Origin: Nilaparvata lugens
Lineage: Eukaryota; Arthropoda; Insecta; Hemiptera; Delphacidae
NCBI RefSeq assembly: GCF_014356525.2
Contig: NC_052508.1
Coordinates: 54,880,497-54,944,496 of the forward strand
Direction of reading: 5' to 3'
Length of the DNA: 64,000 bases
Shown: one piece after another, positions 56,267 through 64,000 of the stretch
Layout of the letters: each line of letters opens with the position of its first letter
How positions within the stretch are numbered: position 1 is the stretch's first letter
Notes under the pieces: model-generated
What the model was told of the DNA's origin: nothing
What the model saw: the letters and a program-made list of their open reading frames with translations, nothing else
The model's database searches: none
Made by a program: the position numbers and the translations under genes

Positions 56267-56277
56267 GGCGCCCGAAC
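56266..56277 (+). promoter_or_regulatory. Primer binding site (tRNA-Lys type)
   Basis: TGGCGCCCGAAC, complementary to the 3' end of a lysine tRNA; the first T is also the last base of the LTR. It primes minus-strand DNA synthesis. Confidence 0.85.
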
Positions 56278-56895
56278 TTACGTCGCGGAAAGTTTTATCG
56301 TTGTATCCATCCACGTTCATTAAACTCGGATACAAGATCTTTTATCTTGTGCTACGAAAAAACTTTGAGTTTCACCTCTTCATCCGTGAACCAACCCATA
56401 TATTTTTCTCCAACGAGAAACTCATAGTGAAAGTGACTCGACTTCAAAATTTCAAAATCTACCACTCAACTACAAAATTATTCTCCAACGAGAAAACAAA
56501 GTCAAGTGTTATCAGAGTAAACTCAAACTTTCAAAAATTTCTTCAACAAGAACTTAACTTTCACCAGTGTTAATAAGTGTAAATCAAATCAAACTACAAA
56601 AACGAGAACGACTTCAAGTACTTCTCAATGGAAAACCACCATCAAGCTGCTATCACCATCACGCTGTAACCGTATCCAGCCTAGCAGTTAGTTCAACCCC
56701 ACGCTGGCCACCGCAGGAGACGAGAGGACTCTACAGAGGGACCGAGATCTCGCCACCTTCAGGAGGATTCCTGCTGTCCTTATATCATCCGAAGGAGAAG
56801 ACGACGACGACGCCGACGACAACCGGAACATCGCCCACCAACCTCAATCGACTGTGAGTAATTTCGTTATATCTCTTCCTCAACCAAACCCTACA
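56278..56895 (+). other. Leader region between PBS and gag
   Basis: About 620 bases. Contains a 96-codon ORF (56567-56857) of low complexity that ends at the predicted splice donor; probably not a protein gene. Packaging and dimerisation signals would be expected here but cannot be seen by eye. Confidence 0.5.
56852..56859 (+). promoter_or_regulatory. Candidate splice donor for env mRNA
   Basis: CT followed by GTGAGT, a strong donor, sits 42 bases before the gag ATG. Insect errantiviruses make env by splicing from a leader donor to an acceptor near the end of pol; a matching acceptor is at 61863. Confidence 0.55.
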
Positions 56896-58098
56896 ATGCC
56901 TAATATCTCGAAACAAATTCCTCATGACATTCTTAAATTCATACCCCACTATGATGGTACTTGCTACAAGTTACCACATTTTATTAGTACTTGTAATGAA
57001 CTATTAGTGTCCTATTGTAGTGCAGACATTGACGAAAAAACAGAAAATCACTGGATCCTTTTCAGGGCAGCCGTAAGCCGTCTTTCAGGACCCGCAGAAT
57101 CAGTTGTTTTTAATAACAATTGTACAACTGTAACAGAGCTGATAGCCGCTCTAAAAACAAACTTCGCTGACAACAGGTCCGTTCCAGACCTAATTGCGGA
57201 AATTACTTTCATGAAATCCTATTCAAATGAACACCCGATCGAATTCATTAATCGCCTCGATGAAAAACGCACAACTGTGTTGACTAAATATAAACTAGAT
57301 GGTATCCAAGGTGAACTTTTGACTAATCTAATGCAGCAGTTGAACGCAACTCTCACCCGTACATTGATTCACGGAGTTCATCCAACTTTGGGCTCTCATT
57401 TGCAAATCCTCCAAATTCACGATCTTGACGATGCTAGACATAAGATTATTAATGACTGTAGTATTGTTCTAAGGAGCTTGAACTTCAAATCAACTATCAG
57501 TACTATCAATAAAATTGATTCAAGAGCTTTTAATCAAACGCCAATGCGATCAAACACATTCACTCATGCTTATCAAGCAAGCAACAGAGCTTTTTCTAAC
57601 AACTTCTCACAACCTCGAGTACCGAATTTCTTCCAACAGAATAATGGATCACAGCAAACATTCCCCCAGAACAGAAACTTTCAACAAAATTTTCCTCAAA
57701 ATCAATTTGCTCAATTCCCTCAGCAACCGAGGCCTGTGCAAAACAATCCTCAATTCAGACAACCACATAATAGTAAGTGGGATTCACAAAACACTGTCAG
57801 CATGCGCACAGTTCAAACAAATCCTTCTAATCGTTTCAAACTGAACTCAAAATCTCCGTTTGAAGTGCATCATTTGCAAGATGACTTGACAGATAACTCA
57901 TCTAATCTTTTCGGAAACGGAATCCAAAACATGCACGATGACTTGACAGACAACTCATCTCATCCTTTCGGAAACGAAATCCAAAGCATGCAAAACCAGC
58001 TAACTTCACTTACTGAAGCATTCAACAACATGCAGGCTCATTTTTTAGGGGTAGGCCCAACACACTCAGCGGAAACACCCCCAAAAAATTTGAATTGA
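56896..58098 (+). CDS. gag: Gag polyprotein of the gypsy-type element
   Basis: 400 codons from the ATG at 56896; the frame is open back to a GTG at 56854, but ATG is the likelier start. The N-terminal half (LKFIPHYDG, then helical LIAEITFMKSY) resembles retrotransposon capsid. The C-terminal part is Gln/Asn/Phe-rich (NFQQNFPQNQFAQFPQQ) with two imperfect repeats of DDLTDNSSNLFGN type, and no CCHC zinc knuckle, as in several errantivirus Gags. It would form the particle shell. Intact in this copy. Confidence 0.85.
   Translation: MPNISKQIPHDILKFIPHYDGTCYKLPHFISTCNELLVSYCSADIDEKTENHWILFRAAVSRLSGPAESVVFNNNCTTVTELIAALKTNFADNRSVPDLIAEITFMKSYSNEHPIEFINRLDEKRTTVLTKYKLDGIQGELLTNLMQQLNATLTRTLIHGVHPTLGSHLQILQIHDLDDARHKIINDCSIVLRSLNFKSTISTINKIDSRAFNQTPMRSNTFTHAYQASNRAFSNNFSQPRVPNFFQQNNGSQQTFPQNRNFQQNFPQNQFAQFPQQPRPVQNNPQFRQPHNSKWDSQNTVSMRTVQTNPSNRFKLNSKSPFEVHHLQDDLTDNSSNLFGNGIQNMHDDLTDNSSHPFGNEIQSMQNQLTSLTEAFNNMQAHFLGVGPTHSAETPPKNLN
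58083..58089 (+). promoter_or_regulatory. Candidate -1 ribosomal frameshift heptamer
   Basis: A AAA AAT in the gag frame, two codons before the gag stop, with pol in the -1 frame. The pattern X XXY YYZ fits, and pol has no good start of its own. A downstream stem was not evident by eye. Confidence 0.6.
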
Positions 58099-58985
58099 AT
58101 ATCATAAATAAGTCGCTCCCATGTTTTGTCGACCACGCTAACCGTAAATGGATGGTTGACACTGGGTCGTCAAAGAACTATGTGAACCCCTCTATCATAC
58201 CACCCAATGTGACCAGGTATAAAGAAAAGTTCGTAGTAAAAACACCAGCCGGTGAAAGTGGTGGAAATGAATACATCTATATGAACTCAAATACTGTGTT
58301 TCCAGGAAGTTCACAAATCAAAATGTACGTGTATGACTTTTCAACAAGATACGATATCTTATTAGGTCACGAAACTTTGAAAGAACTCAAAGCCGTTATT
58401 TCGAAACCGTTGTTATCAGTGATTAACTCTAATGAACAAATTCAATTGATACCAGGATTTAATGTTGTCACTGTACCAGTTAGGTCGATTCCTAATCTCA
58501 AGACAGGACTACTTAAAGCTGTTTCTCATGAAAGTTATTACGTTGAAGAAAGTATTGTTAGTATAGAAGAAAATAGATGTAAGTGCGTAGTGTATTCCAA
58601 TGAGCTCATGACCATAAGCCCCGAGCCAATGGAGATAGAAGAATTAGAAACTATTTTTGACAATGATGAAATTGATAACTCAGATGTATCAAACAACTCT
58701 GATATTATAAGAGAAATTCCCAAACTTCTTCGGACGGACCATATGAATGTCGAAGAGCGGAAACATATCATAAATCTAATACGGAATTTTCCTGAAATCA
58801 TCAAACGTGAACATGATGAATTGACAAGTAGTACTAATCTGTTGAAATTTAAAATCAACACTACTGACGAAATCCCTGTATATTCTAAAAATTATAGATA
58901 CCCTCAAGTGTTCAGGAAGGACGTTGAATTAGAAATTGACAAACTTCTTCAGAATAAAATAATTCAACATTCCAACTCCCCATAA
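58090..58985 (+). pseudogene. pol: Pol, protease and RT N-terminal part
   Basis: Read in the -1 frame after gag. The aspartic protease motif WMVDTGSSKNYV lies near its start and YDILLGHETL follows as the second protease segment. A linker and the start of RT ([12 protein letters not shown]) follow. The frame stops at 58983-58985; the rest of RT continues one frame over after a 1-base shift. Protease itself looks complete. Confidence 0.9.
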
Positions 58986-59674
58986 ATAATAGTCCCATTT
59001 GGGTAGTGCCCAAAAAACCAGACGCCTCCGGTAAACGTAAAATACGTGTCGTTTTAGATTACAGGAAGATTAATGATAAAACGATTGAAGACAAATATCC
59101 TCTCCCAAATATTGAGGACTTATTTGGAAAAATTGGAAGGGCTACCTATTTTTCAGCGATAGATCTCGCTTCTGGATTCCATCAAATTCAAATGGAAAAA
59201 GAATCAATTCCAAAAACTGCCTTTTCAACTGAGAACGGACATTATGAATTTTTGAGAATGCCGTTTGGATTAAAGAACGCTCCAGCTACTTTCCAACGTG
59301 CAATGAACATTTTGTTTTCCAGAATGCCCAATGTGTTAGTCTACATGGACGACATAATTGTGTTTTCCGATAATCTCGAGGAACACTTGAAACATCTAAA
59401 ATCAGTTTTCAAACAACTTAGAGATCATAATCTAAAAATCCAACTGGACAAAACAGAGTTTTTTAAACGAGAATTACTATACTTAGGACATATCATTTCT
59501 GAACGCGGAATTCAACCCAATCCTTCAAAGCTAGAAGCTATTAAGAACTTTCCAATCCCAAAAACTGAAAAAGAAATTAAGCAATTCCTAGGATTGACAG
59601 GCTATTATCGAAAAATGATAAAAGATTACGCTAAGATTGCAAAACCTCACACACGCCTTGAAAAAAGATGTTAA
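58986..59674 (+). pseudogene. pol: Pol, reverse transcriptase core
   Basis: Open 222 codons from 59006 with [21 protein letters not shown] (first catalytic Asp), [13 protein letters not shown] and VYMDDIIVF (YMDD, residues about 113-116), up to [12 protein letters not shown]. The core motifs are intact. A second frame break at 59650-59674 separates it from RNase H. The RT copies element RNA into DNA. Confidence 0.9.
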
Positions 59675-61916
59675 AATCAATCCAAACAATCCAGAATATC
59701 AAAAGTCATTTGAAACATTAAAACTTCTATTACAAAACGATCCAATTTTACAGCTACTTGACTTCACAAAAACATTTATTCTGACTTGTGATGCTAGCAA
59801 TTATGCTATAGGTTCAGTGTTATCACAAAAATTCAATGGTAAAACCTTACCCATTGCATATGCTTCTCGTACACTTAATCGTCATGAAGACAATCTTTCT
59901 ACGATTGAGAAAGAGTTATTAGCTATAGTCTGGTCATGCAAACATTTTCGACCATACCTCTATGGTAGAAAATTCATAATCGAAACCGATCACAAACCTC
60001 TTCAATGGCTCCACAGCATTAAAGAACCGAATTCAAAATTAATTCGTATGAAACTCTTTCTAGAAGAATTTGATTTTTCAATCCAGTATGTGGAAGGTAA
60101 ATCGAACCAAGTAGCTGACGCTCTTTCAAGAATACGCCCACTTGACGTTAACATGATGGAAAATGATGAAGACGAACCTTTCCAAGGTTTCGAAAATGGT
60201 TTTCGTGGTTTCAATCATGACTTTCAGGATCTCGAGAATAACAATGATCTCGATGACCCCGACGAATTTGACATGGACGAACTGCTTAGATTTAACACTA
60301 ACACAGACATTCCCTCAGTAGACACCGTCACACTTGACGATTTTCTTCAACATGTAGGCAAATCTGCCGAACAAACTAACATTTCCGATCGAGATAATAT
60401 TGTAAATAATGATAATGATGCTAATGATAATGATGCTAATGACCTAGAAGTTGATAATCGTAGTCTAGTTACAATACATTCACAGGAGAGTTCGAACGAA
60501 CAAGTAGTTATTGCGGAAGATGACAAAATAATCAATGTTGAACAAAATCAAATCATTTTAGAACGTGGCAACAAAGAACCTGTTATCAGAAAAGTTTTTA
60601 CAAAAAACAGATTGACTCTATATTTTTATAGTTCATCCACTCCTGAAGAAATAAATGATGTGTGTATACAATACTTGAAACCCAACACACTTTATGGGAT
60701 ACTTTGCTCCAGGACAGGTGTATTGGAAAAAGAATATGAAATGATTTTCGAAAATTTTAAGAATGTTATCATTGCTAATTTTAATTCTGTGAAACTTAGG
60801 AGATATAAGAAACTGAATTTGGATATAACTGATTCAGAGGAACAAAAAGAAGTTGTAACCAATTATCATGTAGGAAAAACGTATCACCGTGGAATTAATG
60901 AAAGCTATAGCCACATTCGAAGAGAATACTATTGGCCTACCATGCTTAAAGACATTACAGAATACATAAATAAATGTTCAGTATGTGCTAAAGTGAAATA
61001 TGATAGAAGACCTGTTCAAGTTGAATACAAAATTACCCCAACTCCTGACAAACCTTTCAAAAAATTACAGATTGACACGTTTCAATACAGTAGAATAAAA
61101 TTCCTCACGATAATAGATTGCTTTTCGAAAAAACTCATGGCATATCCACTAACAAGTTTGAACCAACTTGAAATACAGTCTTGTTTGAATGATTACTTTT
61201 CTCTATTTCCATGCCCTAAGACAATCCAAATGGATAATGGTCGTGAATTCGACAATGCTGGACTTCGAGATTTTTTGCGTTTATATAAGATAGAACCTTA
61301 TTATATAACACCGGGACATCCAGATTCCCAGGGTTTATTAGAACGAGCACACTCGACACTCATTGAACTCCTTAATGCTATACAAATGGAAAATAAAGAC
61401 AACAAACCCGAAGATCATATGAAACTTGCAATTATCGCATTCAATAACACAATAAACTCAACCTTGAAACTAACTCCTATGGAAATGACTTTTGGTGTAT
61501 TGAAAAATCCATATGTTGATGAAATAACGGAAGCCCTTATTGCTGAAGAAAGAACAAACGCCTATCTAGAAAAACTGAAAACTATTCACAAACTAGTAAA
61601 AGATAAAGTAGGACAAGAAAAACAAAACAGAACTGATCGATTAAATCAAACTAGAGAAAAAGATTTTGAAATGCCTAACGAACCCTTCATAAAGACAACG
61701 TTTAATAAAAAGGACAAACCCAAATTTTTCAAAGTGAACTACAATAAGGAAACTCAATTAGCTACTAATCCAAGAGCGATTCAGAAACGACCCTTCAAAC
61801 TTCACCCGAATCGAGTGAAGCGAGCTCGAAAGAAAAAGAAATCAACTAATTTATCTGTTTCAGGTAACAATGTTTCTTCTGATGATGATGTTCCTAACAC
61901 CAGCAAACCTGTATAG
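59637..61916 (+). CDS. pol: Pol, RNase H and integrase part (open)
   Basis: 759 codons without a stop. RNase H starts at [10 protein letters not shown] (Asp near residue 52) and has [10 protein letters not shown]. An acidic spacer of about 200 residues (with ND repeats) follows. The integrase has an HHCC finger ([10 protein letters not shown] to CSVCAK) and the DDE triad: Asp about 480 (QIDTF), Asp about 533 (QMDNGREF), Glu about 569 (LLERAH), spacing 35. The C-terminus is basic ([11 protein letters not shown]). The 3' end overlaps env. As Pol is frameshifted upstream, this is a fragment of a larger polyprotein. Confidence 0.9.
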   Translation: MQNLTHALKKDVKINPNNPEYQKSFETLKLLLQNDPILQLLDFTKTFILTCDASNYAIGSVLSQKFNGKTLPIAYASRTLNRHEDNLSTIEKELLAIVWSCKHFRPYLYGRKFIIETDHKPLQWLHSIKEPNSKLIRMKLFLEEFDFSIQYVEGKSNQVADALSRIRPLDVNMMENDEDEPFQGFENGFRGFNHDFQDLENNNDLDDPDEFDMDELLRFNTNTDIPSVDTVTLDDFLQHVGKSAEQTNISDRDNIVNNDNDANDNDANDLEVDNRSLVTIHSQESSNEQVVIAEDDKIINVEQNQIILERGNKEPVIRKVFTKNRLTLYFYSSSTPEEINDVCIQYLKPNTLYGILCSRTGVLEKEYEMIFENFKNVIIANFNSVKLRRYKKLNLDITDSEEQKEVVTNYHVGKTYHRGINESYSHIRREYYWPTMLKDITEYINKCSVCAKVKYDRRPVQVEYKITPTPDKPFKKLQIDTFQYSRIKFLTIIDCFSKKLMAYPLTSLNQLEIQSCLNDYFSLFPCPKTIQMDNGREFDNAGLRDFLRLYKIEPYYITPGHPDSQGLLERAHSTLIELLNAIQMENKDNKPEDHMKLAIIAFNNTINSTLKLTPMEMTFGVLKNPYVDEITEALIAEERTNAYLEKLKTIHKLVKDKVGQEKQNRTDRLNQTREKDFEMPNEPFIKTTFNKKDKPKFFKVNYNKETQLATNPRAIQKRPFKLHPNRVKRARKKKKSTNLSVSGNNVSSDDDVPNTSKPV
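61850..61864 (+). promoter_or_regulatory. Candidate splice acceptor for env mRNA
   Basis: A pyrimidine-rich TTTATCTGTTTCAG ends at 61863, seven bases before the env ATG (61870). Pairs logically with the donor at 56854. Confidence 0.6.
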
Positions 61917-62484
61917 ATTGACTGATCTAAGTAAAACATCAGGCATCACTCCTATCAAAATTCAGGACTCGTTCATAATAAATGAAACCTTCACATATAT
62001 GCATAATATTAATGTGAACATGTTGCGTATCGAATTAAATACAATCAAAAGAACAATATTCACTTTGCGTGAACACAATATCGATCAAGGCCGTCTAGAC
62101 ATCATAACAATGCATTTAAAGTACACAGAAACAAAACTAGATCACATCAATATCAGCAAAAATAGAAATAAGCGTGGACTTTTCAATGGACTTGGCTCAG
62201 CTATTTCATGGGTAACCGGTAACATGGATGCGAACGACAAAGAAAAATACGACAAAATATTATTTCAAGTTCAGTCAAATGAATACCGCTTACAGCATAA
62301 TATTGAGAATCAATTTTCAGTAAACAAAAGGCTCATTGACGATTTTAATGCTGATGTGAAAAAGAATCATGGGAATAATTTGAAAATTATAAATTATTTC
62401 AAAACTCTCTCAAATGAAACTACGACTGTACAGCTGAACCAGCAATTTTCCCTTTTATTTAGCTCATTAAGTTTGCTCTTATAA
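61870..62484 (+). pseudogene. env: Env, N-terminal part (signal peptide to post-cleavage region)
   Basis: 204 codons from the ATG at 61870. The N-terminus is hydrophobic ([11 protein letters not shown]), a likely signal peptide. A furin-type site RNKR (about residues 99-102) is followed by GLFNGLGSAI, as expected for a fusion-peptide start in insect errantivirus/baculovirus F-like Env. The frame ends at 62484 after a shift; the rest of Env is downstream in another frame. Overlaps the pol 3' end by 47 bases. Confidence 0.85.
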
Positions 62485-63442
62485 AATAAGCTATTTAGAT
62501 ACTAGTTTGGAGTTTTGTAGATTGAATATTCTACATTCTAGTATATTATCCCATAAAGAAATAAATAATATTATTTCTGAATCTAATGTAAAATTGATTT
62601 CTGAAGAACCAGAAGTGTTATGGCAATTAGCAAAAGTACACTGCTCAATATATAAAGAATATATATCCTACTTCATTGAATTCCCTTTAAAATCACCTAC
62701 TTATGAAACCTTCTTCTTATTATCCTATCCTGTTAATCGTAATACTGAAGTTACCACCATTCATGAATATCCTTCCCTTATCCTGAGATATGACGAAATT
62801 TTATCTGGTAAAAGTGAATATTTGTGTGACAACTACTACTGCAGAAATGTGACAGTGATAAAAAATAAGTGTATAAGTGAAGTGTTAGAAGATAAGAAAT
62901 TAGAACACTGTAAACAATTAGTAATTAATGAATCTGCTTCTTTTGTAAAATTCATTCCAATTATCAATCAATATCTACTGTACAAAATTGACAAAGCTAT
63001 TATTTTATCAGACAAAAAGAACACTACATTATATCCAAAATCAACTCAATTACTGTATCTTAATAAGTCAGAACAGTTATTCGAACATCCTAAAATACAT
63101 GAATATTGGGAAAGTGATATATCAATCCCATCTGAAGTTCTATTTCGTAAATTGAAAACAAACTTTTCATTTGATATTATACATGAAGCAAATATTAAGA
63201 TTGAACCACTACTAGCAATAGAAGAACTTAGCATTGCAAAAGACGATACTTATTATATTTGGATTTTTATGATATGTTTTATTGTTATTCTTAGTATATT
63301 TATTGTATTTGAATTATATAACTTTATTAAATATGTAACTTCTTTACGAAATAATTGTAGAAATGTTAATGTAGCAGCAACTTCGCAAGCCCCAACATTT
63401 GTTCTCGGGCCTTGCCTCCAAACCCAAAATTCTGATCGCTGA
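62485..63442 (+). pseudogene. env: Env, C-terminal part with transmembrane anchor
   Basis: The open frame runs from 62507 to 63442 (311 codons, no true ATG start). It is Cys-containing ectodomain sequence followed by a transmembrane segment (IWIFMICFIVILSIFIVF, residues about 250-268) and a short cytoplasmic tail. Disconnected from the N-terminal part by a frame break around 62450-62510, so this copy cannot encode a whole Env. Confidence 0.85.
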
Positions 63443-63456
63443 GGACAGCTTCAGTC

Positions 63457-63468
63457 TAGGGGTGGAGG
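63457..63468 (+). promoter_or_regulatory. Polypurine tract
   Basis: AGGGGTGGAGG-type run immediately before the 3' LTR, the expected primer site for plus-strand synthesis. Confidence 0.8.
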
Positions 63469-63700
63469 AGTTAAATATCTATAGGCCTAGTAATATTATT
63501 ACAACCCTATTGTTACAGAATATAGCTGACTATGCATTGTCTTCTTTATGTCTCAATTAATTATTTTCAGTTAGTTCTACTCAAACTCTTGACGAGAGCA
63601 CTCGGCTCCCGAAATTCTTTAATTCGGTATTTTCTGTAGTTGTAGTGTTAATAAAGTTTTAATTTTTAAAAACTCAGTCGTGTCGTCCAATCACTTAACT
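63469..63700 (+). repeat. 3' LTR
   Basis: 232 bases, same ends as the 5' LTR, with an extra GGCCTA at 63484-63489 and about two substitutions. AATAAA at 63650-63655 would be the polyadenylation signal. Followed by ATC, repeating the left flank. Confidence 0.95.
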
Positions 63701-64000
63701 ATCGACTTGGGAAGTTTAGGTTAGAAGTTCTATCCTACTCTGAAAATCAAATTTGGATAGTTTATAATATATATCTTATCTGTATTTCATTCATCCAAAT
63801 AAAATGATAGTATATTATTGTAGAATACTTTATTCAATTCTAGAAGCATAAACTGATTCCGTTTCATAAACTATTTTGTAAACACTTTCACATCAAATCA
63901 GAATCAGCTGACTTCAAGGTTATTTTACAGCCCTAGGGCCGTAATAGTATATTTCGCACCTAGGGCCGAAAATGAGATATTTCCGGCTCGAAATCGGTTT
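63701..64000. other. 3' flank of the LTR element
   Basis: AT-rich. From 63945 it contains the second copy of the CGCACCTAGGGCCG repeat, cut by the window end. Confidence 0.6.

Larger units (their letters stand above)
56041..63700 (+). mobile_element. Gypsy-type endogenous retrovirus-like LTR element with env
   Basis: Two LTRs (226 and 232 bases, AGTTAA...TTAACT ends as in insect errantiviruses), a tRNA-Lys-type primer binding site, gag, protease, RT, RNase H, integrase, env and a polypurine tract, in this order. A 3-base flank duplication (ATC) is seen. The LTRs differ by about two substitutions plus one GGCCTA insertion, so the insertion is fairly recent. Pol is broken at about 58983 and 59650-59674 and env at about 62450-62510, so this copy cannot make a full Pol or Env. 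The combination with env places it near Errantivirus (Ty3/gypsy group); exact clade needs a tree. Confidence 0.95.

Noticed and set aside
56567..56857. 96-codon leader ORF of the LTR element
   Set aside because: Low-complexity Pro/Thr-rich, located in the leader, no similarity; it ends at the predicted splice donor by chance.
55541..64000. CGCACCTAGGGCCG repeats as target duplication of the LTR element
   Set aside because: They lie hundreds of bases outside the LTRs; the actual flank duplication is the short ATC next to the LTRs.

Overview
The window looks like AT-rich nuclear DNA from an arthropod, most likely a hemipteran insect of planthopper type. The reasons are a multi-exon splicing-factor gene with insect-like coding sequence, gypsy/errantivirus-type, RTE and CR1/Jockey-type retroelements, and very many MITEs and Helitrons. 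Several repeat families, and the frequent TAGGCCTA palindrome, resemble what I remember of hemipteran genomes. That placement is inference and no database was consulted. Nothing bacterial, no CRISPR array and no rRNA gene was seen.

Layout. Positions 1-38 kb contain no recognisable intact host gene. This part is repeat-rich: a full-length but broken CR1/Jockey-superfamily retrotransposon (3.4-8.0 kb, minus), a tRNA-derived SINE (9.96 kb), a nested stack of Helitron-like elements (11.0-14.4 kb), a hairpin-ended element present twice in opposite orientation (14.8 and 29.0 kb), several foldback/MITE families, a 1.16-kb tandem duplication (22.0-24.3 kb), a canonical Helitron (26.46-27.30 kb) and a 1.6-kb tandem duplication (35.9-39.1 kb). 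One unidentified stretch at 17.9-18.3 kb may be exonic.

Positions 39.4-48.65 kb carry one well-supported host gene on the minus strand: a four-exon peptidyl-prolyl isomerase H (PPIH, the cyclophilin of the U4/U6 snRNP). Its exons join in phase into a 184-residue protein. Intron 3 (6.06 kb) holds a nearly intact RTE retrotransposon with 12-bp target duplications, itself inserted in an older element with about 160-bp terminal inverted repeats. Intron 1 holds a decayed reverse transcriptase fragment. Positions 51.4-54.3 kb hold the last exons of a second minus-strand host gene. It encodes an RGG-box, Gln/Pro-rich, probably RNA-binding protein that I could not name.

Positions 56,041-63,700 are a complete gypsy-type endogenous retrovirus-like element. 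It has two LTRs that differ by about two substitutions and one 6-bp indel, a tRNA-Lys-type primer binding site, gag, protease-RT-RNase H-integrase, env and a polypurine tract. It carries a possible -1 frameshift heptamer and splice signals suited to env expression. Pol is broken twice and env once, so the copy is not coding-competent as it stands; the RNase H-integrase segment is open.

The most intriguing pattern is small. In three independent pairs of near-identical paralogues (the two LTRs and both tandem duplications) the copies differ by exactly one insertion of GGCCTA after a TA, making TAGGCCTA. This looks like a TA-targeted footprint or a specific insertion process, not random indels.
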